From: Leptospira yanagawae serovar Saopaulo str. Sao Paulo = ATCC 700523
GTDB taxonomy: Bacteria > Spirochaetota > Leptospiria > Leptospirales > Leptospiraceae
Direction: 5' to 3'
Length of the DNA: 64,000 nucleotides
NCBI RefSeq assembly: GCF_000332475.2
Contig: NZ_AOGX02000024.1
Coordinates: 62,001-126,000, forward strand
Of this stretch, positions 38,550 through 46,841 are shown in pieces; position 1 is the first letter of the stretch; each line of letters opens with the position of its first letter. The notes beneath the pieces were generated by a model. It ran no database searches. It worked only from the letters and a program-made list of their open reading frames with translations, and was not told where the DNA came from. Both the position numbers and the translations under genes were made by a program.

Positions 38550-39607
38550 GATTTTATAACTTCCTCAAGTGATTCAAAAATGCGAACTGGATTTTGATCC
38601 AACATACAACGAAAATGGCCTTCTGGACAAACCCTTCCCCCGTGGATTCCACAAGGACGGCATCCAAGTCCATTTACTTCCAAGATCCTATGTTTATCCG
38701 ATAAACTGCTATATCCAAATGCAGGGATTGTTGCACCATAGACCATCACAGTAGGCGTATTGAATGCGGAGGCAAAATGAATGGGGCTTGAGTCATTGGA
38801 AATTAGAGCCTTTGCATTTTGGATCCAAACCATAAGTTCTTTTAAACTTGTTTGTCCTACAAGAGATAACAATCGTTCCCTCTCTTTTAATTCAAGTGGT
38901 TCTGTTTTCATCAGCCGAAAGATATGGTTTTGAATCGAGGTGTCTGCTTTACTTCCAATGAGGATCACAGTTTCTTCGCGTTTTCGTAAAATTTGTGTGA
39001 TAACACTTACAAACTTTTCTTCAGGCATTCGTTTGGTTTCCCATAACGAAGAGGGAGCAATCAAAATGTAACCGAATTCATTTTTAAGCAGTTTTGCCTT
39101 TTTCGTTTCGAAACTAGATTCCTCTTCTTTGGTTGGAAATAAATATGGCCTTCTTTCACGACCTGTTGGAAAATCATAGGGTTCAAATAGTAAGGCAAAT
39201 AGTTTTTCGACTTCATGAGGCCCTTGTTTTGGCCTCGGAACTAATTTCGTATGGAGGAAGGAAAACCCAGATTCTTTGTAACCAATGCGAATTTTTGCCC
39301 GAGTGAAAAAAGATATCAAACTGGTCCTATAGGAAAAATGGGGAGCATATACCTTATCAAATTTTTCCATTTTCAACTTTTTAATAAAATGGAAAAAAGC
39401 AAAGGGATTTTTTTTAATTCTCTTTTTATCCAAACACCAAACCTTTGTTATGTCTGGATTATTGTCTAATACAGATTCTGTTCCGAGGTTCACAACCACG
39501 TGGACTTCACTTTCTTTGTGCTCCATTTTGACTGCATGAAAAAAGGAAGTTGAAAGTACCAAATCCCCCAGGAATGCAGTTTGGATGATGAGTATTTTTT
39601 CTGGCAT
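38546..39607 (-). CDS. Glycosyltransferase family 9 (heptosyltransferase-like)
   Basis: A 353-residue GT-B fold enzyme of the ADP-heptose:LPS type: ILIIQTAFLGDLVLSTSFFHAVK at the N-terminus, APSSLWETKRMPEEKF (AP-S-WxTKRWP signature), VILIGSKAD, LISNDSSPIHFASAFNTPTVMVYGAT, then LGCRPCGIHGGRVCPEGHFRCM, a Cys-rich stretch also seen in heptosyltransferases. It probably adds a sugar to lipopolysaccharide core at the inner membrane. Gene order: thiolase-like start upstream (TGATG overlap), pepP downstream. Confidence 0.9.
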   Translation of the reverse strand: MPEKILIIQTAFLGDLVLSTSFFHAVKMEHKESEVHVVVNLGTESVLDNNPDITKVWCLDKKRIKKNPFAFFHFIKKLKMEKFDKVYAPHFSYRTSLISFFTRAKIRIGYKESGFSFLHTKLVPRPKQGPHEVEKLFALLFEPYDFPTGRERRPYLFPTKEEESSFETKKAKLLKNEFGYILIAPSSLWETKRMPEEKFVSVITQILRKREETVILIGSKADTSIQNHIFRLMKTEPLELKERERLLSLVGQTSLKELMVWIQNAKALISNDSSPIHFASAFNTPTVMVYGATIPAFGYSSLSDKHRILEVNGLGCRPCGIHGGRVCPEGHFRCMLDQNPVRIFESLEEVIKS

Positions 39608-40707
39608 CAGACTCTTTCTAATATCGAAACAAAGTTGTTTGTAGCTAGTCCACCTATACTTTGCGCTATTGCCAATCGCTTTTCAGGCCATTCAGAAAAG
39701 AAGCGACAAAGTTCCACGATTTGGGCAAGGCCAGAAGCTCCTACGGGATGGCCCCTCGATTTGAGGCCCCCGGAGGCATTGATGGGTAGTTTCCCTTTTG
39801 GATGGGTGAGACCGGCCTTCACTTGGAAAAGGGCCTCCCCTCGTTTGAAAAAACCAGCATCTTCGGCTCCTACTAACTCAAATGGTGTGAAAGCATCATG
39901 TAATTCCGCAAAATGGATGTCTCTTGGTCCGACCCCAGCCTCCTCGTACGCTTTGGAAAATGCAATGCGATTGGCCAAAAAACTTGGTTCTGCCGACGCG
40001 AGGAATGGAGCTAAACCCGATCCCATTCCACGCACAGCCACAGCACTAGGGTCCTTGGAAAGGATAAGAGCACAAGACCCATCCGAAAGTGGTGAAATGT
40101 CATAGAGACCTAGAGGACTTGCGATTTTCGGTTGGGATTTGTATTCCTCAAACGATAGATTTTTTTTAATATGTGCGTTTGGATTTTCCAGTCCATTGTC
40201 ATGGAGTTTTTTGGCGATGGCAAATAAGTCTTCCGCCTTATATCCATAATCATAGAGATACCGATTCGTGATCATAGCACCACCTTGTGCCATAGACATT
40301 CCTAATTTTCTTTGTGAATCCGAAAGAACAGAACCTAACAACAAATTGCTTTCTTCACGATTCAGTTGAGACATGAGTTCAGTCGCAATCACAAGTCCAT
40401 GCTCAAACCTTCCACTGAGAATCAAATTCACTCCCAATTGAAACGCGGATGCCCCTGAGGATGATGCAGTTTCCATACGTATGGAATACACATCTTTTAA
40501 TCCTAATTTTGCTGCTATCTTTGCGGAGAGATGGTATTCCTTTGTATAAGAATCTGGAGAAAAACTTGCATAGATGATGAATTGAATTTTGTGAGATTGA
40601 AACTCATGTACAGATTGTTTTGCGGTCGCAAAGGACAAGTCAAGTTGAGAACCTTTGTGTTTACCGAATACACTCATGGAAGGATTGTGAATGTAAACTT
40701 TCTTCAT
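39607..40707 (-). CDS. Thiolase-like protein with the catalytic cysteine replaced by serine
   Basis: A 366-residue thiolase-superfamily protein resembling archaeal-type acetyl-CoA acetyltransferases and SCP2 thiolases: TASSSGASAFQLG, then FAELHDAFTPFEL (family HDxFT region) and GGLKSRGHPVGASG (conserved His). In relatives the nucleophile motif reads ETACASG. Here it is ETASSSG with Ser82 (codon 40462-40464), so ordinary Claisen thiolysis is doubtful. The C-terminal QSIGGLATNN has no second Cys, as in SCP2-type enzymes. It heads the operon with GT9, pepP and marR, and is divergent from bfr. It may be a lipid-transfer or non-catalytic partner. Confidence 0.85.
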   Translation of the reverse strand: MKKVYIHNPSMSVFGKHKGSQLDLSFATAKQSVHEFQSHKIQFIIYASFSPDSYTKEYHLSAKIAAKLGLKDVYSIRMETASSSGASAFQLGVNLILSGRFEHGLVIATELMSQLNREESNLLLGSVLSDSQRKLGMSMAQGGAMITNRYLYDYGYKAEDLFAIAKKLHDNGLENPNAHIKKNLSFEEYKSQPKIASPLGLYDISPLSDGSCALILSKDPSAVAVRGMGSGLAPFLASAEPSFLANRIAFSKAYEEAGVGPRDIHFAELHDAFTPFELVGAEDAGFFKRGEALFQVKAGLTHPKGKLPINASGGLKSRGHPVGASGLAQIVELCRFFSEWPEKRLAIAQSIGGLATNNFVSILERV

Positions 40708-40724
40708 TCGAATATAGTTTCCGC

Positions 40725-40753
40725 TTGCCTATTCTATGAAAACCAATTATCTT
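40725..40753 (+). promoter_or_regulatory. Predicted sigma-70-type promoter of bfr
   Basis: TTGCCT (40725-40730), 17-base spacer, TATCTT (40748-40753). It lies 33 bases upstream of the bfr ATG, with AAGGA ribosome site at 40774-40778. Both boxes match consensus at most positions and spacing is ideal. No Fur-like box is visible here. Confidence 0.55.
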
Positions 40754-40786
40754 TCCATTTGAACCGAGATTTTTAAGGATACCCAT

Positions 40787-41263
40787 ATGAAGGGAAAAAA
40801 AGAAGTAATCGACATCCTAGCAGAAGTTCTTTCCGCAGAACTCACAGCCATCAATCAGTATTTCATTCATGCCAAACTCTGTAAAAACTGGGGTTATCTG
40901 GAACTAGCAGACTATCTCAGAAAAGAGTCCATTGAAGAGATGAAACATGCGGATGAAATTATGGAACGTATCTTGTATTTTGATGGAATTCCAGACTTAC
41001 AAAAATACATGAAAATTAATGTAGGGCAAACCGTTCCTGAAATGCTCCAACACGATTTACAATTAGAATACAATGCTGTAGAACGATTGAACCGAGGCAT
41101 TGATGTTTGTGTCGCAGCAAAAGACAATGGAACTCGTGAATTATTGGAGAAAATCCTTGTTTCGGAAGAAGAACACATCGATTGGATTGAAACACAGCAA
41201 TCTCTCATCGAGTCCATTGGTTTACAAAACTACCTGGCACAAAAATTAGGAGATTCGGAATAA
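40787..41263 (+). CDS. bfr: Bacterioferritin
   Basis: Bfr forms a 24-subunit shell that oxidises and stores iron, with haem at subunit interfaces. The 158 residues have the four-helix bundle. All ferroxidase ligands align: Glu18, Glu51, His54, Glu94, Glu127, His130, and the haem-axial Met52 is kept. The first 20 residues (KGKKEVIDILAEVLSAELTA) match typical Bfr. The stop overlaps the region that probably starts the next methyltransferase. Confidence 0.96.
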   Translation: MKGKKEVIDILAEVLSAELTAINQYFIHAKLCKNWGYLELADYLRKESIEEMKHADEIMERILYFDGIPDLQKYMKINVGQTVPEMLQHDLQLEYNAVERLNRGIDVCVAAKDNGTRELLEKILVSEEEHIDWIETQQSLIESIGLQNYLAQKLGDSE

Positions 41264-41316
41264 AACCAACTCATCCCACCTATCATGCCATATGCGGAGA
41301 AGGACTTTCTCCGCTC

Positions 41317-42390
41317 TTGGAAAAAGAGATCGAATCCTTTCATCTAAAAATTAACAACACAAACCGTGGTGGTGTTTTTTTCTCAGGGAAAAAAGAGGAT
41401 GTGATCCAATTTGCCATCCATACCAAATTTGCTTCTCGTGTGAATTTACAACTTTTACATGATAACGCACTCAATTATGATGAATTTTATACCAAAGCAA
41501 CAGACTTACCTTGGGAAAGATACATTGGCCCCAATGTAAGTTTTCGTATCGATGCAGAAACAAAAGACAAATTAAAAAATTCTGAATTTACCATGCACCG
41601 AATGAAGGATGCAATTCTTGATCGTTTGCGAAGCAAAAAAGTCCCTCTTCCTGAAATCGAAAAACGGATGGCTGACATTACAATTGTAGTAAGATCTCAT
41701 ACCGATCGATTCAGTATTGAACTATCGTTATCTGGTGATGCAGTAGGAAGACGAGGTTACAGACTTCATGCAGGAAGTGCACCTGTTCGAGAACCGATAG
41801 CACAGGCCATGTTAGAAATGTCTGATTGGAAGGAAGGGGAAACCCTTGTAGATCCAATGTGTGGATCTGGAACCGTTCTCATTGAGGCAGCGCTAAGAGA
41901 ACGGTTGTATGGCGAAATCAACCGTTTCCTTTTTGCAGAATCACCAGTGTTTCAAATTTTATTTCCGACTTATGTTTTTTCAGAGCGTAAAAAAGAAAAT
42001 CCAACAACACCACATTTATTCGGTTTTGATATTGATCCAGAAGCGATTCGTATCGCCAAAGAAAATGCTTATGAAGCAGGTGTAGAAGATTTTATCAAAT
42101 TTGAAGTCGGAAATTGTTTGGAATTAAAAAATTCTTTTGGTTCCAAAGGACATCTTGTGACAAACCCTCCTTATGGAGAGCGTATAGGCAAACCAATCGA
42201 CGATTTACGAGAAATGTACTTCCAATTTGGTCGAATTTTGAAAAACGAATTTGGAGGATGGAAATTTACAGTTTTATGTGCTGATTTTTCTCTACTGGGA
42301 AAATTTGGTTTAAAAGAAAACAAACACATTAGCCTAAAACATGCCAATCTCAAAGCAAAAATTGTGGATTACGAACTTAAGAGCAGGTAA
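41317..42390 (+). CDS. RlmL/YpsC-type THUMP-domain rRNA methyltransferase (start uncertain)
   Basis: A SAM-dependent class I methyltransferase with N-terminal ferredoxin-like/THUMP region and a C-terminal Rossmann domain: DPMCGSGTVLIEAA (motif I), FGFDIDPEAIRIAKENA, NPPYGERIG (motif IV, N2-guanine methyltransferase type). This group modifies G residues in 23S rRNA. TTG at 41317 is the first canonical start, but the frame is open back to 41191, and the codons from about 41260 encode TYHAICGEGLSPLL, which fits the conserved first strand of YpsC proteins. With no upstream ATG, GTG or TTG, the real start may be ATA at 41260 (AGGAG seven bases before) or ATT at 41245. A sequencing slip is the alternative. 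Confidence 0.85.
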   Translation: MEKEIESFHLKINNTNRGGVFFSGKKEDVIQFAIHTKFASRVNLQLLHDNALNYDEFYTKATDLPWERYIGPNVSFRIDAETKDKLKNSEFTMHRMKDAILDRLRSKKVPLPEIEKRMADITIVVRSHTDRFSIELSLSGDAVGRRGYRLHAGSAPVREPIAQAMLEMSDWKEGETLVDPMCGSGTVLIEAALRERLYGEINRFLFAESPVFQILFPTYVFSERKKENPTTPHLFGFDIDPEAIRIAKENAYEAGVEDFIKFEVGNCLELKNSFGSKGHLVTNPPYGERIGKPIDDLREMYFQFGRILKNEFGGWKFTVLCADFSLLGKFGLKENKHISLKHANLKAKIVDYELKSR

Positions 42391-43548
42391 ATGAAATCAA
42401 AGGACATTTTAAGTCGTGTATTTGAAATTACAAGAGACCAAAGGGATGGCCTCCTCTTTTTAAAAGAATTCCAATCCCTTTCCCCCGAATCCTTTGCCAT
42501 TCTTTATGCTGATTCTGAAACGATTTTTGAAAGTTCAGAAGCTTTATTTTCTGATTTAAAACTCCTCTACCAATTGGATTTATTTCCTTTTGTTGTATTA
42601 GAAGAAGATAGTTTTCAATATTTAAAAGTTTTTTTTCCTCTCGAACAATTAAACCCAAATCATTCGGACGATAGATCCTTAGGTTTTTCTTATGAAATCA
42701 TTGCAAGAGATAAACCATTAAAGGAAACAGTAAAATCAACCATTGCAAAGAAAAAAATTCCTATTTTGTTATGGAATGATGAAACTGAAAAATTGGAATC
42801 AGTACTTGATCGTTGTCGTTCGATTCTCAATTCTACTAAGGTAATTTATGTTTCGATTGATGGTCCTTTAAAAGATCCAAATTCTGGTAAGGTAAAATCC
42901 ATTTTGCAAATGGAACATCAGTTTTCCATTCCCAATGACATTACCATTACGGAAAGCCAAAAGGAATTCGTACAACTCTCCGAAGCTCTAGTATCTAAAA
43001 TTGAAGACCCAAAATTTAGCATTGTTCTCACTTCCCCATTCACTCTACTAACCGAGTTATTCACTGTTAAGGGAAGTGGTACCCTAGTAAAACGAAAGAA
43101 TCGAATTCATAAGTTTACATCCTCTGAAGGTGTAGATATGGTAAAACTATTTCGGTTGATAGAAGAATCATTTGGTAAAAAATTAAAACAAAATTTTTTC
43201 GAAACTAAGTTTGATGTTTTATTTTTAGAAGAATCATACCGTGCTTGTGCATGGATACAAAAAACAGAATTCGGGTATCTACTTTCAAAATTTGCTGTCA
43301 ATGGTGTCGCTCGAGGGGCTGGAGTGGGACGGGATATCTGGGACCAAATTTTGGAACATTGTAATCCGCTTTTTTGGCGAAGTAAACCCGACAATACCAT
43401 CAATAAATGGTATATGTCCATTGCCCAAGGAATCGAAAAAGACCCATTTTGGTATTATTACTGGTTAGGTGTGGACCGCTCCCAGATTCCAGGAATTGTT
43501 TCTCTTTTACAATCACAACCTGAAGATTTTGAATCGCCAAAACCGTGA
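42391..43548 (+). CDS. N-acetylglutamate synthase-like protein (degenerate amino-acid kinase + NAT/DUF619)
   Basis: The 385 residues divide into an N-terminal amino-acid-kinase-like part (about 1-225) and a C-terminal acetyltransferase part (about 230-375). The latter reads FLEESYRACAWIQK, LLSKFAVNGVARGAGVGRDIW, NPLFWRSKPDNTINKWYMSIAQG and FWYYYWLGVD. This follows the DUF619 NAT pattern of vertebrate-like NAGS/NAGK (KFAV, ARGxGV, FWRSRxDNxxNxWY). The kinase part lacks the GGGP loop of real acetylglutamate kinases, so kinase activity is unlikely. The likely role is acetylation of glutamate with acetyl-CoA for arginine synthesis. Zero-base gap after the methyltransferase; GTGA overlap with the next gene. 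Confidence 0.75.
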   Translation: MKSKDILSRVFEITRDQRDGLLFLKEFQSLSPESFAILYADSETIFESSEALFSDLKLLYQLDLFPFVVLEEDSFQYLKVFFPLEQLNPNHSDDRSLGFSYEIIARDKPLKETVKSTIAKKKIPILLWNDETEKLESVLDRCRSILNSTKVIYVSIDGPLKDPNSGKVKSILQMEHQFSIPNDITITESQKEFVQLSEALVSKIEDPKFSIVLTSPFTLLTELFTVKGSGTLVKRKNRIHKFTSSEGVDMVKLFRLIEESFGKKLKQNFFETKFDVLFLEESYRACAWIQKTEFGYLLSKFAVNGVARGAGVGRDIWDQILEHCNPLFWRSKPDNTINKWYMSIAQGIEKDPFWYYYWLGVDRSQIPGIVSLLQSQPEDFESPKP

Positions 43549-43901
43549 ACAATACTGCTAAAAACCTATTAATCTATGATGGGAACTGTGGTTTCTGCAC
43601 TGGTTTGGCACAATCCTTAAAAAAAAATTCAGTAAAGCCGATTGAAATCCTTTCTTTCCATACACTTTCTGAATTGGATTTAAAAAAAATTCATAACCAA
43701 CTGACAATAGAAATATGCAAAGGTGAAGTACAGTGGATCCAAAATGGAAACCGTTACCCTGGATTTTTTGGAGTACGTGTTTTACTTTGGAATATAAAAT
43801 TTTTCCGTTATTTTGTATGGATCCTTTATTTGCCACTCGTTCCTTTTTTGGGAATGTTTGCACTATATGTATTAAAAAAAATTAGGATACGGCTTTCTTA
43901 A
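43545..43901 (+). CDS. DCC-family (DUF393) thiol-disulfide oxidoreductase-like protein
   Basis: A 118-residue protein starting at GTG. It has the defining motif YDGNCGFCTGLAQ (DGxCxxC) within the first 20 residues, then a thioredoxin-like strand. A hydrophobic C-terminal segment (YFVWILYLPLVPFLGMFALYVL) suggests membrane attachment. The redox role is inferred from the CxxC. Its last 20 bases overlap the 3' end of the convergent diiron-protein gene. Confidence 0.85.
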   Translation: MNNTAKNLLIYDGNCGFCTGLAQSLKKNSVKPIEILSFHTLSELDLKKIHNQLTIEICKGEVQWIQNGNRYPGFFGVRVLLWNIKFFRYFVWILYLPLVPFLGMFALYVLKKIRIRLS

Positions 43902-44568
43902 GTTTTGTTTCATCCAACCGAGAAAGTCCCAAATAAAAATCCTTTCTCGCCTCCAATGCCAAACGATTTCCTTCTATCACCTGGTCTTTAGAATCTTCTG
44001 TATGTGCTACTTCTTCGATCAATTCAAACATTCGTTTGCTATGACCCTCATCCGCATCCAAATTCACTTGGAAAAATTTCCCTTCTGGTAAATTGTATTC
44101 CAATTTTAATTTTTGGTAAGCATCTGCAATTTGAGAATATTCTAATTTTAATAAGTATTCGTTGGCAGGACCGAGGGCTCCAAGTCCATAATAAAATCCT
44201 AAGTCGATCACAGATTTCATTTTTTCCAAATAGGTTTTCGTTTCTGGAAGGATCTCGTGGGTAGAAAAATCAAATTTGAGTTGGTTTAAAAAATCAGTGA
44301 GAATGGATACATGGGTGTCTTCTATCTTTCCTTCTCCTAACTCTTCCCAAATATTTTCAACTAAGACAATTTTAGCTTTCTGGTCGCGAGTTTTAGCTGC
44401 CACTAGTAAAAACCAATCCACAAATCCAATGGATACAAAGTATTCTTGGCTAAGCCATAAAACTAAGTCTGAAAATGTTAGGGTTTCTTTTCGTTCCAAA
44501 AGCCATTTGGACCTTAAAACAGAATGGGTCTCTACTTCCGATTTTAATTGTCTGATAAAATGATTCAT
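43882..44568 (-). CDS. Haem-oxygenase-like diiron protein (CADD/PqqC-like), one ligand changed
   Basis: A 228-residue helical protein, the length of chlamydial CADD (used in para-aminobenzoate synthesis). ENIWEELGEGKIEDTHVSIL gives Glu76 and His86, GALGPANEYLL gives Glu137, and FFQVNLDADEGHS gives Asp173 and His176. In CADD the position of Asn169 (codon 44062-44064) is His174, so one of six metal ligands is Asn instead of His. Start at ATG 44568, AGGA six bases upstream, with ATGA overlap to the ATP-grasp gene. A wider HDO group member is possible; substrate unknown. Confidence 0.75.
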   Translation of the reverse strand: MNHFIRQLKSEVETHSVLRSKWLLERKETLTFSDLVLWLSQEYFVSIGFVDWFLLVAAKTRDQKAKIVLVENIWEELGEGKIEDTHVSILTDFLNQLKFDFSTHEILPETKTYLEKMKSVIDLGFYYGLGALGPANEYLLKLEYSQIADAYQKLKLEYNLPEGKFFQVNLDADEGHSKRMFELIEEVAHTEDSKDQVIEGNRLALEARKDFYLGLSRLDETKLKKAVS

Positions 44569-45554
44569 AATTGGTCCTTTCCATATTGGAAACGTTTGTG
44601 TTTTGTATATTCCTCGAACCCTAGTTCCAAACAAGTTTGTAACAATTCAGAATATGATTTCCCGGTTTTTTCCCATAACATTGGCAAGGTGGAATATATT
44701 GGTGAAAAACCCGGCGTTGCATTCACCTCCAGGAGGTATGGAATGCCTTTTTCTAGTTTATAATCGATTCGAATGTACCCAGAAATACGTAGGTGTTTTG
44801 CAATCGCAATCGACATGGTTTCTAATGATTCTTTTAAGGATTGGCTAACTCCAAAATCCAAAGATTCTAAAAATTCCGACTTGGACTTAATCCCTTCGTG
44901 GTAAAACCCATTCGGTGTATCCACATAAGCAATGGGTAAAACTTGGTAAGATCCATAATTTCCAATTACAGCGACAGTCAATTCCCTACCGCTAAGGTAA
45001 GGTTCGGCTAAAATCTCGGGATACTCCAACAATCGATATGGGACTTGAACATTCCATTCTTCCATAGAATTGATGAGATTCTTTTCCGAAATTCCAAGAC
45101 TGGAACCTTCCCCATTGGGTTTAATGAATACGGGAAATACAAGGTCTGGTTTTGCATCCATTTCCCGTATCAATTGGGAATCTGTTGTGGGGATTCCAAA
45201 TGATTGTAAAAATAATTTTGTTTTTAGTTTATCCAAAGTAAGTGTTTGGACAGATGCATCACTGCCAGTATGAGGGATTGCTAAATATTCGCATAACGCT
45301 GGTATGTATGCCTCTCTCGAGGACGAAAGATAACCTTCAATTAAATTCCATACAATCCAATCACCTCGATTTGCTTTCGGAATTCCACTTAATGCCGAAG
45401 TGATTTCTGTCGCATCACTTAGAGTCACAACGTCATAACCCAATGCTTCAATGGTATTTGCCATTACCTGGATTGTTTCTTCAGACTCCCACTCTTGGGA
45501 AAGTTTCGGAGTTTTGGGATTGTGTATATCACAAGCAAGGAGAACCGTTTTCAT
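44565..45554 (-). CDS. D-Ala-D-Ala ligase-like ATP-grasp ligase
   Basis: A 329-residue ATP-grasp protein (ATG 45554 overlaps the kamA stop as ATGA; a longer frame is rejected). The core matches Ddl: [33 protein letters not shown] (KPxxxGSSxG), [13 protein letters not shown], and [17 protein letters not shown] (metal-binding EVN). The N-terminal motif that binds the first D-Ala in Ddl (GGxSxExxVS) is absent. It may join other amino acids; true Ddl activity is possible but less likely given the operon. Confidence 0.8.
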   Translation of the reverse strand: MKTVLLACDIHNPKTPKLSQEWESEETIQVMANTIEALGYDVVTLSDATEITSALSGIPKANRGDWIVWNLIEGYLSSSREAYIPALCEYLAIPHTGSDASVQTLTLDKLKTKLFLQSFGIPTTDSQLIREMDAKPDLVFPVFIKPNGEGSSLGISEKNLINSMEEWNVQVPYRLLEYPEILAEPYLSGRELTVAVIGNYGSYQVLPIAYVDTPNGFYHEGIKSKSEFLESLDFGVSQSLKESLETMSIAIAKHLRISGYIRIDYKLEKGIPYLLEVNATPGFSPIYSTLPMLWEKTGKSYSELLQTCLELGFEEYTKHKRFQYGKDQL

Positions 45555-46759
45555 TGATTTTGGAATTTCTCCCATTCGGAATCCGAAATGATTGGATAAT
45601 AGGATTCTCGATTGGAACCAACGGGTTCAAATGAGAAATGGATTCTTTTTGTAACAGCAGACCTGAAAGCATGTTGCCTTGTTTTTGGATGATAACCCAA
45701 ATACCAATTGGCACCTATAGTGATTTTGCCACCACCACCCGGAAGGTCATTTACAAAATGAGGAATCCCCATTCCGCCAATCTTACCACGCATGTATTCC
45801 ACAATTTCTATCCCACGTGCAAGTGGTGTTCGAAAACCCCTGGAACCTGGGATGAGTTCTGGGTCATATAGATAGTACGCTCGCACTCGCATTTCGAGTA
45901 ATTTTTTATGAAGGTCAAGCATGATCTCTTCATCATCATTGATACCTTTTAATAAAACGGCTTGGTTCCCAACAGAAACACCCACTCTTAATAATCTTAA
46001 AATAGCATCTTTAGCTTCCTTTGTACATTCTCTCGGATGATTGAATTGGGTATTACAGAATATGGATAAATTGTCATCGTTGAAACGTTCGATCACTTTA
46101 CATATCTCATTTGTTATGCGAAATGGGAGGGTAACAGGATTTCTTGTTCCCAATCGACAGATTTTTACATTTGGAATTTCGTTTAATTCTTTTAGAATCC
46201 ATTCCAGGCGTGAGTCAGCCAAATTCAATGGATCTCCCCCGCTAACCACAACATCGTCTACTTCCGGATGTTTGCGAATGTAATCAAAGGCATTTTCCAA
46301 ATCTGCCTTCTCCATCCTTTCATCACTGGATGATACCTTTCTCCCTCGCATACAATGACGACAGTATACACTACAGGAATGGTTTGAAAAAAGTAAAACT
46401 CGATTCGGGTACATATGAGTGAGCCCACGAACAGGGCTTAGTCGCTCCTCTTCCAGTGGATCAGGGCTTTCCTCTTCGGAAAAGATAGATTCATCTGATG
46501 TCGGAACAATCATCCTTCGGATCGGACAATTAGGATCACTTGGATCCGAAAGAGATAGGTAATAGGGTGTAGTGGAAACAAGCAATCGAATCGTGTTTTG
46601 GATTCCCAGTATCTCTGATTCAGTCAGCAAAAAATAGCGAGCCAACTCTTCCCCTTTCACGCGGTTTTGCAACTGCGATGTGGGATCGGTCCAATTTGTC
46701 TTGGAAAACAATTCTTCTCTGGCACGAAGAACTTCTGATAAACTGTTTTGCACGAGCAT
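45551..46759 (-). CDS. kamA: KamA-family radical SAM lysine 2,3-aminomutase-like protein
   Basis: A 402-residue PLP-dependent radical SAM enzyme. Seen: Cys129, Cys133, Cys136 (CSVYCRHC) for the Fe-S cluster, GGDPL, PLP lysine Lys345 in PGGGGK, and the extended C-terminal arm of full aminomutases rather than short EpmB. In clostridial lysine 2,3-aminomutase two Asp hold the side-chain amine; here they align with Glu301 (YDPELIPG) and Asp338 ([10 protein letters not shown]), both acidic, so lysine or a similar amine is likely. First gene of a three-gene minus-strand operon, each joined by ATGA. Confidence 0.88.
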   Translation of the reverse strand: MLVQNSLSEVLRAREELFSKTNWTDPTSQLQNRVKGEELARYFLLTESEILGIQNTIRLLVSTTPYYLSLSDPSDPNCPIRRMIVPTSDESIFSEEESPDPLEEERLSPVRGLTHMYPNRVLLFSNHSCSVYCRHCMRGRKVSSSDERMEKADLENAFDYIRKHPEVDDVVVSGGDPLNLADSRLEWILKELNEIPNVKICRLGTRNPVTLPFRITNEICKVIERFNDDNLSIFCNTQFNHPRECTKEAKDAILRLLRVGVSVGNQAVLLKGINDDEEIMLDLHKKLLEMRVRAYYLYDPELIPGSRGFRTPLARGIEIVEYMRGKIGGMGIPHFVNDLPGGGGKITIGANWYLGYHPKTRQHAFRSAVTKRIHFSFEPVGSNRESYYPIISDSEWEKFQNQ

Positions 46760-46786
46760 AAGATTTTATTCCTTACTTGCCAACAG

Positions 46787-46810
46787 ACCACCAAATTCTT
46801 TTCTGGTGGT
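46787..46810. repeat. Inverted repeat in the kamA/HAD spacer
   Basis: ACCACCA (46787-46793) pairs with TGGTGGT (46804-46810), ten-base loop. It lies between the kamA start (46759) and the HAD start (46842), which are divergent. It could be a regulatory site or a chance stem. Confidence 0.4.
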
Positions 46811-46841
46811 AATGCAAGAAAACCGCTTGGGGGAAATCCGC

